A stretch of 64,000 bases of DNA. Origin: Guadua angustifolia. Taxonomy: Eukaryota; Streptophyta; Magnoliopsida; Poales; Poaceae. The translations under genes were made by a program, and so were the position numbers. Position 1 is the stretch's first letter; every line of letters starts with the position of its first letter. The stretch covers positions 37,778,539 to 37,842,538 of the forward strand of contig CM070501.1 of assembly GCA_036346375.1 (NCBI GenBank). Reading direction: 5' to 3'. A model generated the notes under the pieces. The model saw only the letters and a program-made list of their open reading frames with translations, was not told the origin of the DNA and searched no databases. Positions 44,260-56,100 of this stretch are shown one piece after another.

Positions 44260-45655
44260 TGAAAGTGCATCTAGGCCCCTCAAAGAGTTTTGGTGATTTA
44301 TGGCAACACAATTACGTATACTAACGATGCGAATGAGATTCTATGCGTGATCAAGGCGATATCATCATTGGAAAGGCGATTGGAGATCCCCACTATATTT
44401 AAAATTTGAAAGGGCAGACATCAAGACTTGGTTGTAAATCTTTTATTTTATTGAGTCTAAGGATAGCCGTACTATTAAAGAAGTACGACGGAAAATCGCT
44501 TCTAGGATATGCTTGTGCTCATAGGATGAAAATTGCATCTCAAAAGAATTTTAAAGCAGTGCATTTCCTATTAAACGGTACTCTGGCCAAGGTGGTAAGT
44601 CAGAGTATCCGGACATTTAGTCCGGACACTCAGGAAAATGTCCGGAGTATCAGGATTAAATCGGATACTCAGAGCTAGGGTCCTCGGTTGCTTTTTCTCG
44701 GTAAGTCAGATATCCGGACATTTAGTCCGGACACTCAGGAAATTGTTCGAGTATCCGAAGATAATGTCGGACAATCCGGATGTCTTGTGAACACTTATAG
44801 CGGTTGGATTTTGGGAGAGCTATTTAAGCCCTCACTCCAAATCTAACCGTTGCTCACTTCATTCATTGCAGCATTCAAGTCTCAAACTCACTCTCTCACT
44901 CTCTTGAGCCCTAGTCTTTTTCCCCACTTAAATCTTTGATTTGGTTTGAATCTTTGGGGAGAAAAGAGGGGATTTAAAGTGCTTTGAGCTTGCTTTGTTG
45001 ATTCTTGAGCACAAGTTCATCCTCCAAGTTGATTTAGCGGCGTATTTGTTACTCTTGGAGTTTGAAGGGCTCCTAGACGGCAAGGAGTCACCGGGAGCCT
45101 CCAAGGCTTCGTGTGGAGAGCCCCGGTCGTTTGTGAAGGCAAGCCTCGCCTCCGAAAGGAAAGAGGCAAGAAGTGAAGAACCGGCGAGTGCTTCGTGCAA
45201 CACCGGGAGGAAAGAGGTCAAGAGGGACCCGGGCTTTGTGCCTCCTCAACGGAGACGTAGGATTCCTCTCAAGAATCCGAACTTCGGTAAAAAATCATTG
45301 TCTTTGTGTTCCTCATTTGCTTGAGCTAGGGTTTGTTGTTGTTGTTGGATCTTTAGAAGCCCCGATCTACTTACTCATTGTGTTTGGCTCTAGATCTATA
45401 TTTTTATTAGGTACGACATCATTTAGAGTATTTGCATTCAGCTAGATTATTGAAATCTTGCAAGATTTAAAATCCTCCTCGAGTGTCGGTCCGGACTCTC
45501 CGGATAATTAACCCGGACTATCCGGACAATTAGTCCGGACTATCCGGACAAAATACTCGGACAGTCCGGACTCTGTGTCACGAGAGATTTTATTTAATTG
45601 CAAAATTTTAATATGCCTATTCACCCCCCCTCTAGGCGACATATCGGTCCTTTCA
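44260..45655 (+). repeat. 5' LTR of a Ty1/copia element (about 1.4 kb)
   Basis: It starts TGAAAGTGCATCTAGGCCCC and ends ACATATCGGTCCTTTCA, directly before the primer site. The last part (CGCCTATT-like, then CACCCCCCCTCTAGGCGAC) is a conserved grass LTR end. Two clusters of TCCGGA palindromes lie at 44606-44780 and 45487-45570. The 3' partner is absent from the window. Confidence 0.85.
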
Positions 45656-45656
45656 A

Positions 45657-45670
45657 TTGGTATCAGAGCC
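45657..45670 (+). other. Primer-binding site of the copia element
   Basis: TTGGTATCAGAGCC, the initiator-Met-tRNA complement, lies one base beyond the LTR end. Confidence 0.88.
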
Positions 45671-46070
45671 AAATCTCCTTAGTTTGGCTTAACCGCTGGA
45701 GAATAAATATGTCATAAGCAGAGATAAGAATACCGAAGCCCATGACCAAGATAAGGGCACGGCACCCGTATTGGGGTTGCAATTCCTTTTGATTATCGTT
45801 CCTCGGTGTCCCAAGCTCTTCCTCATATGTTTAGTGCCCTCCGTTGGCGCCTCGCCGATGGCACTCACTATGCGGCATGGAAACATAAGATGAAGATGCA
45901 CTTGAGATCGCTTCACCCTTCTATCTGGAAGATTATGCAGACAGGTTTCAACTAAACCGGTTCACCTTGGAAGATGGTGAATCATACACTAAGATGTTTG
46001 ACCGCTTTGATGGTGCTCGTAAATCAAGTAAAAGGTCTTGGGTGCCTTGATCTTTACGACAAGGCCGAAG
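45671..46070 (+). pseudogene. Copia gag start, truncated
   Basis: After the primer site the sequence encodes, with frame breaks, HYAAWKHKMKMHLRSLHPSI followed by W..M..GF. This is the W-x-x-[KR]-M gag signature of large plant copia elements. It breaks off near 46070 where Helitron-type DNA begins. No protease or integrase follows. Confidence 0.7.
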
Positions 46071-47400
46071 TCAAGCAATAAAAGAAAATTGTGCTACAAG
46101 ATCAAACATCTATTTCTCCCGATTACAAAAGTTTTTATGGTTTCTCCTCCAACATGAAACCAAATACATCAACATTCATCGTATTTAGAGATGATATTCT
46201 TAGTATACATCCCGAAAGATATTAAAATAAACAGTTACATTGCAACACGACTTAGATATCATTTAGATCAAAACTTTGTCTCTGATGTGAGTACTTTTTT
46301 GTAGACAATATTTTTTGTGATGTTTCCATGAGTTTTTACTCTTTGTAGTTCTTTTGTGTTGTCTATTATCCATTGCAATTAACCAAAAGCAAGCATCACC
46401 ATTTTATTCCTTTCAAGCAAAAACAATGCAGTTCCCACCTTAGCAAGATCTTTAGAACTCACACATCACATCATTATGCTCATATTCATTGCTAATATGC
46501 ATGACAACTGGGCAGCACCCCGCTTACGCACATTTACATATGCTTTGTCTAAGTTCTGCACCAACAAAAAATAAGCAGTTTGCTGCACCAACCATTTGGA
46601 AGCAGTCTAGGAATTAGCACGTGAATCTAAATTTGGACAGCTAGAAGAATCTATTGTTAGGACTAATATTTCCTTCTCATATAAAAAAAGGCTCTTCAAG
46701 TAAAGAAAGGACTCAAAAGTAGCAGTTAGTGCTTGACAAAAAGAAGGAAAATTGTGCATAAGAACAAGAAGAAAACAAAATATTACACATATTTTTTTAT
46801 TTTTTTAGTGTTAGAAATATTATTTGAACATCACATTTTTTGCTTTAAATTGACCAGTAAAAATTTCTGCAAGTTTATAGAGATAAAAGCTTTGAATTGA
46901 CATAAAACCCATAAGACTGTACCAATAATCGATTTGATGGTTCCTAGCACATGTAATAACAAAAGGCAAGCTTGAAGTTATACATCAAACTACGGAAATG
47001 CCAAAAAAAATGAGAAAAATAAAATTAAAAAGGAAAGAAAACAATGGTTGGCCAGAAACCGCTAAAGGCGGCCGGTTTCTGGAGTAACAGTTGGAAAAAC
47101 AGGAAACAGAACCAATAGAGGAAATACTACATAATATTCAATTAACCCATAAAGTGGTAGCGACAATGTAAATGATGCATATTGGTTATCATAAAAGCTT
47201 CATCTGGTCACCTGAAAACGTCAGGTCGCTGGTCATACCCAACATGGAGACCTGTTGAACTATCCTTCCACTTGGTAGCTGCCATTAGAAGATCAAGCAA
47301 CACTCAAATCAATTCAGACTCCTTAATCAGTCACCTACCTAAAGAAGAGCTGAATACACAACATGATCAAGCTGTCGGTAACTTGATGGGCAGGTAAATT
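46070..47400 (-). other. Helitron 3'-end-like DNA and unassigned sequence
   Basis: 46070-46140 (TCAAGCAATAAAAGAAAATT, then ATTACAAAAGTTTTTATGG) is the reverse complement of the Helitron 3' region at 40140-40225. The terminal CTAG and hairpin are missing. What follows is AT-rich with no recognised feature until the kinase fragments. Confidence 0.55.
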
Positions 47401-47401
47401 T

Positions 47402-48183
47402 AATTACATAAGCCAAGATCGACGAGAAAGAGTTTCTTTTCTTCAGGAGTTCCAGGAGGCCCTAGCAAGAAATTCTCTGGTTTAACATCCCCGTGAACAT
47501 ATCTGCAATTGCAAAACATTTTTTGTTACATATTTGTCAGCACAGTTAACAGACATATCAAATAAACGGTATTGTGAGGAGGGGGAATGGTTGAAGACCA
47601 ATGATTAGGGATGCCAACTGACCCTTTTGAATGCATTTTTTCAAGTATGGAAATAGCTTCAATAGCAATGCAAGCAACCTTTTCAATCGACATTCTGCAA
47701 AACAAAGAGTGTTGTTAATGGTCAGCTAAAAGCCTATGGAAAATGTTGGGTAAATCTGATAACTCACGAGTGGGAATTATTATTCCAGACATCCCATAGG
47801 CTAGGTCTCCGAGCATATCCATGACCTGCATTGTTTAAACCAAGTTAACCGACATCTAGTCATCTACAAATGAGGAGAAAGAAAGAAGTTACTGTCGTAA
47901 CAGTCCAAACAAAGTGCTATTACCATAACATAGTAATCCCCTTGGCGCCCTTTTGTAGTGGACTCGAGGAACCCCATGAATACCACCAAGGGTGCTACAC
48001 ATGCAATAACCATGAAAATCAGTCAGCACCTATGTCTTGAGAGTATCTCAGCAAAACCTACATCTTGTTGTACCCCAAATCATAAGATCATGAATCCACT
48101 TACATGTAAATTAACCTGCCACTCATAAGGAGGCCCATGGTTGCATTCTTTACTGCTCCTATGTTCAAACTTTAACGCCACCT
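47402..48183 (-). pseudogene. MLK/casein-kinase-I-like protein kinase fragment (five exon pieces)
   Basis: From right to left the minus strand shows [20 protein letters not shown] (48183-48116), [20 protein letters not shown] with YVMV (about 47999-47930), VMDMLG then SLWDVWNNNSHS in a shifted frame (47826-47771), MSIEKVACIAIEAISILEKM (47694-47623) and [20 protein letters not shown] with [10 protein letters not shown] (47502-47402). These are kinase subdomains II to VII of the plant MUT9-like (MLK) family: lysine in ALKFEH, catalytic loop HGDVKPEN, and DLG. Splice junctions remain. The frameshift near 47810 and the missing glycine loop and C-lobe make it non-functional. It is probably DNA carried by Helitrons. 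Confidence 0.8.
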
Positions 48184-48639
48184 ATCATACAAAAGCAGAA
48201 GATTTATTCGCCACTGCTAATACCACCCATAGGCCAACAGCTAGGAAAAAGAAATTATGTACAAATGATAAGTCAAATACAACTCTCAACCAAAGGTGCT
48301 GCAATTTCAGTATCAATCGATGTCTAAAGAGACCTTGATATTGCATCTTCTCGTTAAATTGAGCACCTCCGCCATTAATCGCTATCTTAATCGAATACCG
48401 ATCGTCTGCGCAACATGCTACCAATAGAGAAAAACAATAAGCAGGGCTCCTCTAAATTATGCAAGGGTAATCTATCAATCAGTTTACATGAATGGGGCAA
48501 GAACGGGCCTATTACATTGAAGAATCATGTTTCTTTCTCGGTCAATACCGCTTTTGATTTCCTTTCCGATAAGTGGAGCTATCTTGCAGTTGTTGCTCTT
48601 CGTTTGGTGATTTTTATAATATGCAATATGTGAAGATGT

Positions 48640-48842
48640 ATACAATTTTCATGATGCGCTTCTTGTAAATGATGAATTTCGTGAAAAGTTATGTTCTTTT
48701 CTTCCTATCCCCCCCCCAACCCAAAACAACACACACACGCAAAAGATTTACTAATGAAGGGTTCTTTTCTTTATTGTGTAGGCTATTATTCCTCCTGGAA
48801 CAATTCCCGATGCCTATGCCAATGGTTCCAGTGAAGAACAGG
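48640..48842 (+). other. Possible exon pieces of an unknown gene
   Basis: The plus strand reads EDVYNFHDALLVNDEFREKL (from about 48630) and, after a GT..AG-like gap, AIIPPGTIPDAYANGSSEEQ (48783-48842). Both look coding in composition and could be captured exons, but I do not recognise the protein. Confidence 0.3.
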
Positions 48843-48859
48843 TATAGCTTCTATTTGCT

Positions 48860-49907
48860 GGAGTAACAGTTGCAACAAAAGTTTGCATTGCTGTATATAC
48901 ACAGCATATGTTACATGACTGATATAGCACACACAATGTAACATGATTTCAAACACTATCAAATCATATTTTTCTAGCGCTGCATTGAATTGCACAGGAA
49001 ACAGTAAGCTAAAGCATACCCCACGTAAAAATTAGGTAAATTTGAACATAGTGCCATCACAATAGTAATAACTCAGGAAGACAAGAAAATAAAGATAAGC
49101 AAATAAAAGTTCAATTTTCTTATTTCTTAAAACAAAGATAAATAACACATATATTACATATGAATAGAATTACTGATTTCTTTCCTCTTTCCAAAAAAAA
49201 GGCTTAGTAAAGTTGAATACAGTAGGCTCGTACATTTTCCAAATAAAAACAAGGAAAAGGCTAATCTATGAAACAGTTTCCTAACAAAATGTTTGCAAAT
49301 CAATTTATATGGTTGTGCTCTTGAAGTCAAGTAAACTGGAAAGACACGTATATATAAGCTAACAGGATGTAATCAAACCAGGTCAGGAATTACTAAAAGT
49401 ACTACTAAGCAATACAATTATGCTATGTTACCAACAGCAACAATAATTCTGTGGTTTTATGCTAACTAATTTGAGCTTTTACACATATCAACAGCAATAC
49501 CAAACAACAGCCCTGTGATAGACAACGCTAACTAAAGAATACATGTTGATAGTAAATAAACCAGATTATGCAGAGCAGCAAGTTATCCACTCGATGCTAT
49601 CATTGACTGTTTTTTCTTCACATAAATTCCTGCTTGAGTTGCCAAATTAAGATGAGATGAAAACAATGCCAACCTACAAGTCCAAATTGTGCATCAATCT
49701 ATTAAGACAATTAATTAACTATATGAATAATATCCGATCGCCACAAACATCAAAAATCTTCACGTCTCATTACCATCAAGATTTATCACCGCAAGCATAA
49801 GGACATAACATGCAAATGCAATTATTACACTAAACATGTGCATGCAGCTTTGATGTTTCAGAGAAAGAACCACCTTTTCAGATTCACTACTACTTCTAAT
49901 ATGAATC
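48860..49907. other. Intergenic or Helitron interior, nothing recognised
   Basis: AT-rich sequence, intron-like, without open frames of note. Confidence 0.5.
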
Positions 49908-50599
49908 TAGGGTGAAAACGGTCTGAAAACACTAAAACCATTTTGTTTTCATATTTTTTCTCGAAACGATATCGAATCGATAACTACGAAACGAAAATGG
50001 CATCGGTAATTCAAAATATCGGAAACAAAAATTCGATACAAAATATATATCGTAACGATCGAATCCGAAAAAGAGACCCAGAACGCCGTAAGGACATGTA
50101 CCACCAATTGACTTCAAAAATTCACACAAATAGTACGTCCACATAGAAATTAGTAATTAATAAATATTCACAAATTTACGATGAACACACATCAAATTTT
50201 AGACTTGAATGACTACATTAGAGTTTTGTTTTTATGATATTTAAAAATATCTATGATTGTTTAAATCATGAAAATGGGTGAAGATTGTAGCCCTCGTGAT
50301 AAGCTTTCAGATAGAGTCCAAAATCACCTAAATCGGAGTTCGGAGTAAAAAGTTATGGGCGTTTTAGTGACCGAAGGAGTGTGATTTGTGGGCTGGAATA
50401 ATTCCGGTAATTACCGACGGAATTTACCGATTTTTCCGGATACCAAGGAAACGGTCGAACCGATCAAAACCGTATCATTATCATTTCCGACAAAATTACC
50501 GATTCCGATTCGATTCGAAATTACCGATATCGACACGTCCGGTTGAAAAATTTCAAAACGTTTTGAATTTCGGAATTACCGATACCGTTTTCACCCCTA
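49908..50599. mobile_element. hAT MITE with perfect 8-bp duplication TATGAATC
   Basis: The ends TAGGGTGAAAACGGT and, inverted from the right, TAGGGGTGAAAACGGT are flanked by TATGAATC at 49900-49907 and 50600-50607. The 692-bp body has Cys/Arg-poor, TCGGTAATT-rich sub-ends. Its central block (about 50180-50370) is the reverse complement of part of the solo LTR at 34080-34265. Confidence 0.92.
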
Positions 50600-50679
50600 T
50601 ATGAATCTAATAGAGAAATGCAATGCCAAAAAGGGTAGAGATTGATTTGTGAAACAACCAATAAAATAGACTGCAGCGT

Positions 50680-50822
50680 GTCACCTCGTGGCTCCGCCTC
50701 TCAGTGTACCGGACGCTCTCCTGACTCGCTTTGCTTTCTTTTATGTCAACTAAGCACGTCACCTCGTGTCTCCGCCTCTCAGTGTACCGGACGCTCTCCT
50801 GGCTTGCTTTGCTTTCTTTTGA
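50680..50822. repeat. Tandem duplication, period 78 bp
   Basis: GTCACCTCGTGGCTCCGCCT at 50680 recurs as GTCACCTCGTGTCTCCGCCT at 50758. Both are followed by CTCAGTGTACCGGACGCTCT and CTTTGCTTTCTTTT. Few differences separate the copies, so the duplication is recent. Confidence 0.88.
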
Positions 50823-50994
50823 TGTAATAGACTACTAACACCTGGTTCCCTCTCATCAGGTCTACAGATTTGCTATATTAGTGAGACAGCCAAGAAGGAA
50901 TAGTCCTCATCTGATGATGTTTCCCTTCAGTTGCTGCTAATCAAATCTTCAAAGCTAAAATTTACCAATAACACCAACTTCAATATTTGCATTT

Positions 50995-53178
50995 ATAGTT
51001 CAAAGGCTGCATGCTTGTTACGAAAAACAAAATTGGTAACGAAACATAAAGGTCAAGAAACAATGCATTCCCATGGGAAAAAAACATACATAGCGCTATG
51101 CACTCAATTTATTTATAAAGAGAACTAACCTTAAAAGGAAATATATTGTTAGCAAAATAAAAGGAAATACATTGTCATTGAATGGAAAACAATGCAGATG
51201 CCTTCCTGCTATGCACTCATTATCAAAGAAAAGCATATGAACACCTTTTGATATTATTTTCATGATAAATCTGGTACCGCTACTTACAATTCTAACTTGT
51301 AGCTTGATAAATCCTCAAGTTAACAATATAGGGCAAGGGAATTTTTTTTACAAAGTAAGTTATAAAGCAAACAACTGGAAGGCTTTAGAATAACTACTGC
51401 TTAATCATTCTGTAACAACCGATCTAGCCAGCACACAGAAAATATAAATACAATTCCATGAATAATAGATGAGCTTCTAGCAATTGTGACAACAATTTCA
51501 CTAAGTTTAAAAACCAATAATCTTTCCAATGAAAGAATTCTTTAGAAATCCTATTAGATCCGCCATGTCTAAGATCAAATCTTTTTGACCAAAAAGCCAA
51601 GGACATGCCAATTCCTACGAAGGACGCTTATAAGCAGAGAGAGAGAAAGAGATGATCCAGCAAGACCATTTCCTCTGGCTAGCCATTGAAAAGACCCCAT
51701 CTCGATACATCGCTCTAGCACCTCAGATCCACAAAGCTACACTAAAATGTTCATGGGTAATAATTCTACATGAAATTTACACTATGAAACCATGAATCTT
51801 TAAAGAATCCTTGCAAATAATGTCGTACTTAGTCTACCAACTCAAATTCATTAATTCTCATGGAGTAACTCAGATCTTTTTCCACTATTCATGTGCTTCA
51901 GCAAGGACACATTGAGGAATGAGGAGTCTTGCTACGTGATGCAATCCCTCCATCTTGTTGCAAGTTATAAGAATTGATTTACAATACAAATATCAAATTA
52001 CATCCATCATAGTAGGCTAACAATAATGAAAGTGGGTTATTATGATCCCGCACTTGAGAGCACTCGGTTTGTTAATAGTTCATATAAAATTATATGCAAT
52101 CCATATTTTTTTTGCCGAGCATTTGGGCGAGGATATTATCTAAAAACTAATTGCGGTATGACAAAGCATTGGGCATCATGGGAAGCTCCGATATATCTCA
52201 GACAAAGATCGAATCATGAAACAATGCAAATTAACCGAAAAACATAATATATTTGGAGCAAAAAAAAGGATCGACTATTCCAATCGACATTAACCTAGAA
52301 CACGGATCACACATAAACTACATAGAGAATAATGAAAGCAAGAAACCATGCAATCCCCAAGTCAAACCAGAATAGCAGACCTCTAACATCTTCATGTTTT
52401 GCCCTCCCAAGAGGCCAAGCTCCAACATAGGATCTCGTACCTTCTGGATCAATGTTCTTGGAGCAAAGAAATGACTTATTCTTCGATCCAAGGTACTCAA
52501 AGCTACCTTCAGATATTGATGCACCTTTTCGCACCACTTCGCCGCCGCCGGATGCACCTTTTCCGCTTTTCCTCCGTGATGCACCTTTCTCGCCGCCTCA
52601 AAGCAAAGAAGAAATGGAGGCGTTATAAAATGGAAGAGAGGCGATAAAAGGAAAAGAGCGATAAGACTTATCTCAACGAATCGGCGGGCATCAAGGCGAT
52701 CGGATCGGGAGGGATCCGGATGGCGACGTGGAGCGGCGATTGCGGGCGGGTTGGGGATGGGGGAGCGAGGATCGTGGGCGGTGGGGCGACGGGGTGGGGA
52801 CGCCAGAGGGGGGCAATGGCGCGTTGAGCCAACAATAGCGGGTGGGCGGGGACGCGAGCGCACATCGGGCGGAAGGAACGGCGCCACGAGCCGAGGATCG
52901 CAGCGCAGGATGGCGAGTGGGGGACGGGGAGGAAGATCGGGAGGATCGCGTCACGCGGCGCCGGGGTTGGGGGCGTGGCCGAGGGGGGACGCGGGGCGAC
53001 GGGGGGGCGGCGGCGGCGAAGGAGACGCGGGACGCTAGTGCTGAACGCGGGCGCTGGGACAGATCGGGCTCGTCTGCTGGGGTTAGGGGTGGGTGCAGGT
53101 GTGCACGGGGGTAGTTTGGGGAGTTTGGATTGTAGAACGGACGCATCACCACCAACTCAAAATTAGAAGTAGTAGAGA
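50995..53178 (-). mobile_element. Helitron, minus strand
   Basis: The 5' end on the minus strand is TCTCTACTACTTCTAATTTT at 53178, with a T on the plus strand at 53179 as required. The 3' side near 50995 (ATAGTTCAAAGGCTGCATGC then GTTACGAAAAACAAAATTGG) is a diverged version of the end at 58617. The pairing of these two ends is inferred; 46070 is an alternative partner. The 5' ~180 bases are repeated at 58261-58430. Confidence 0.6.
52311..52690 (-). pseudogene. Captured gene fragment of unknown identity
   Basis: Near 52640-52480 the minus strand encodes repeated KVHHGGK, KVHPAAA and KVHQYLK blocks, followed in another frame by EYLGSKNKSFLCSKNIDPEG and a hydrophobic stretch ending IAWFLAFIILYVVYV. 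It lies between the GC-rich Helitron 5' region and an AT-rich interior and is probably host gene material. Not recognised. Confidence 0.35.
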
Positions 53179-53195
53179 TATTGTAGGGAAAAAAT

Positions 53196-56100
53196 TAGGG
53201 ATGGCAACGGGTCGGGTCGGGTACGGGTTTTACAAAACCCGACCCGAAAAAAACCCGAATCAAAATACCCGACCCGAACCCGAATGATCTTTCGGGTAAA
53301 AATCTATACCCGAATCCGAACCCGACGGATACCTGAAACCCGACGGGTACCCGAAACCCGACAAAAATCAACACAACAACACATTCAACACAAAGAAGAA
53401 CAACATTCAACACAAGAGGCGGCAACACAAAGAATATTATATCACAAAGAAGAACACAAAGAAATACTTATATGCATTCAGCCATTCATCACACAACAGC
53501 AGCGTTATATGCATTCATCACACAACCACTGAACCAATGCATTCATGAATATTGCAGTAGGGTGCTCAACAAGGTGAAAGGAAAGCAATTACAGCAATTA
53601 TCACAATTCATGAATGCATTAGAATCACCAAAACGATGCCCTATATATAGTGTTCATTTCAGTCCCATGGTCCAATCCCCTATATATAGTGTCATAAAGG
53701 CAACACTGAAATGGCAGAACAGGAGCATTAGCAATTTACAGTTCATATAGACCACAAGGCTTCAGCTGGAGCAGAGCTTTTCGAGAGCCATGTTCTCATC
53801 GCCATTGACACTCTTCAGAGCACTTCTCACCAAATACTCAGGGAAGCCCATCTCAACCAACTTCAGACTGTACTTGCACATATGATGGATTTATTGAGAT
53901 TCATCAATGCCTATAGCTTTTCTATAACCAATGGAATGGTATACAGCTTGATAATAGCACCTTTTCATCCATGCCAAGGAGCCACTCTTTGCAAATGCCT
54001 CATCAATAGAAACTCTTTGCAAATTTGCCTTATGGAGCATATGAAGATATCAATTACTCAGTCGCTTCATCATCAACCTAGCAAAAAGAGAAAAGATAAT
54101 TTATCATACATTCAATTTGTATTTTGTACGTATGAAAAATTTACAAGAATAAACTGAGATAGTACTACCACTTCTTCCTCTTCATCCTCAAGACAAGTCA
54201 TCAATGAATTAAGTACAAAGGACTCGGGTCCTAAAAGCATAAAACATTCAACAATTAGTGCCACCATATATGAAAGAAAGGAAAAAATTCAAATGAATTT
54301 AAACTATTTACCTAACATTTCAACTCGAGACCAAGCTTGCATACACATTAATGCTTCTACCATTTTTGGAGCAAGTCTACTTGATGTGGGCTAATGACCT
54401 CCCATCGGTGCTAAAGATCGACTCGGTTACTACAGCTTGTCACAGAATTGCCATGATGTCTCGAGCAATCATTCGCAAAGTAGGATACTTAATCCTCGAT
54501 ACCGCCACCATTGAATGATATCCAACTCTTGTGTTCTAGGCGATGTTGGCTCGCCCAAGTACAAATCCAACTCGTGCGTAGGTAACTAGAAGACTCAACT
54601 GGTTGGGAAGACATGTACCGATCAAATATATCAAAAACTATATCATCTCCTTCATTCTCGATAGCAATGTTAGTAGCAAAGACCAACACCATCTCGTTGT
54701 TGCAACACCTCCATAGAACCTTGGTATTGTAACACCAAATCATACATCAAATCTCTAACTTTCTTAACTTCAATTGTTGTACCTTTTTTCCATAAATGTT
54801 GCTAAAAAGAGTATTCAAGAATTGTAGTTTAAACCTTGGATCTAGAACCGTAATAACCGCCATGAGACCATGAACATCTCATCCAATATTTGTTGAACTT
54901 CTCTTTCATTAAATTTGACATTTGCTCTATCATGTGGTCATCACTAGTTTGCCATTTCCTAATAGCCAAATAAATACCGCAGATTTTGGGAAAGAAAATA
55001 TTTGTTGTAACATAACTAGTGCCCGACAATAGCTCGCTTATATCATAGAACATCTTTAATCTAACACAAAGCTCTTTAGCAAACTTCCAATCATCCTCTC
55101 AGAGGGACGAAAAGGAGCACATAACTTTTCGCTACAGTAAGACGGTCAAAGACTAGTTGGTACTCCAATGCAATGCTAATCATAATATAAGTGGAATTCC
55201 ATCTAGTTTTACAATCAAGAACTATTCTTTTCGGTATTTAATGTTCATCCGAGATACCATTTTCTAACCTTTCATGTCTTTTTGGTGTGGCCGACCAAAA
55301 TCCAACACTTTCACGAACTCTCTCAATGCCCTTTTCCATGACAGTATATACCATCTTTCACAATCGATTCAAAATATGTGCAAGACAACGCATATGCAAT
55401 AATCTACCACCTAACATAAGAGAGTCAAGGGCAACTTATCTAGCAATTTTGCCATAACATTATCGTTGGTGCTGCAATTGTCGAGAGTCACACTTGACAC
55501 CTTCCTCTCAATATGCCAATCCATGAGTATATCATAAAGGACATCACTTATAACTTCACCTGTATGTGGGGCTGGCACGTAAATGAACCTACAAAATTTG
55601 AAAGAACAAAAGCATAGCATGAATATTTGTTACCTACATGACTGCATAGTAATGTAGAATGATTACATAATCTTCATTATTACCTTAGAAGGAAACTTTT
55701 TAGCTTCCAATCATTATCAATATAATGTACTGTCACTGACATGTACCCTTTCTTTTGATGATTTGCTATCCACATATCTGTTGTGACGGCGATACGAGAT
55801 TGGCTTTGTTGGAAGTACTTCACCATAGCTACCTTTTGCACTTCATACATATCCAATATATCCTTCCTAATGGTGTTTCTAGACACTACCTTAAACAACG
55901 GTTGAATTGCAGCACAAAACTTTCGAAAGCCAACATGGTCAACCATAGATAGTGGGTACTCATGGACACATATCATTAATGCAAGTTCTTTCCTTGCAAC
56001 ATCTTGATCAAAGACATATTTCTCTACAACAACTGACCCATCCTGATTTTTTGAGAACTTTAAATTGGATTGTTTTAAGCCTTTTCTAACCTATCTAGAT

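Noticed and set aside
52691..53155. Open frames of up to 154 aa in the GC-rich Helitron 5' region
   Set aside because: Low-complexity Arg/Pro/Ser or Gly/Arg strings on both strands, and the region recurs at 58261-58430 as non-coding Helitron DNA.
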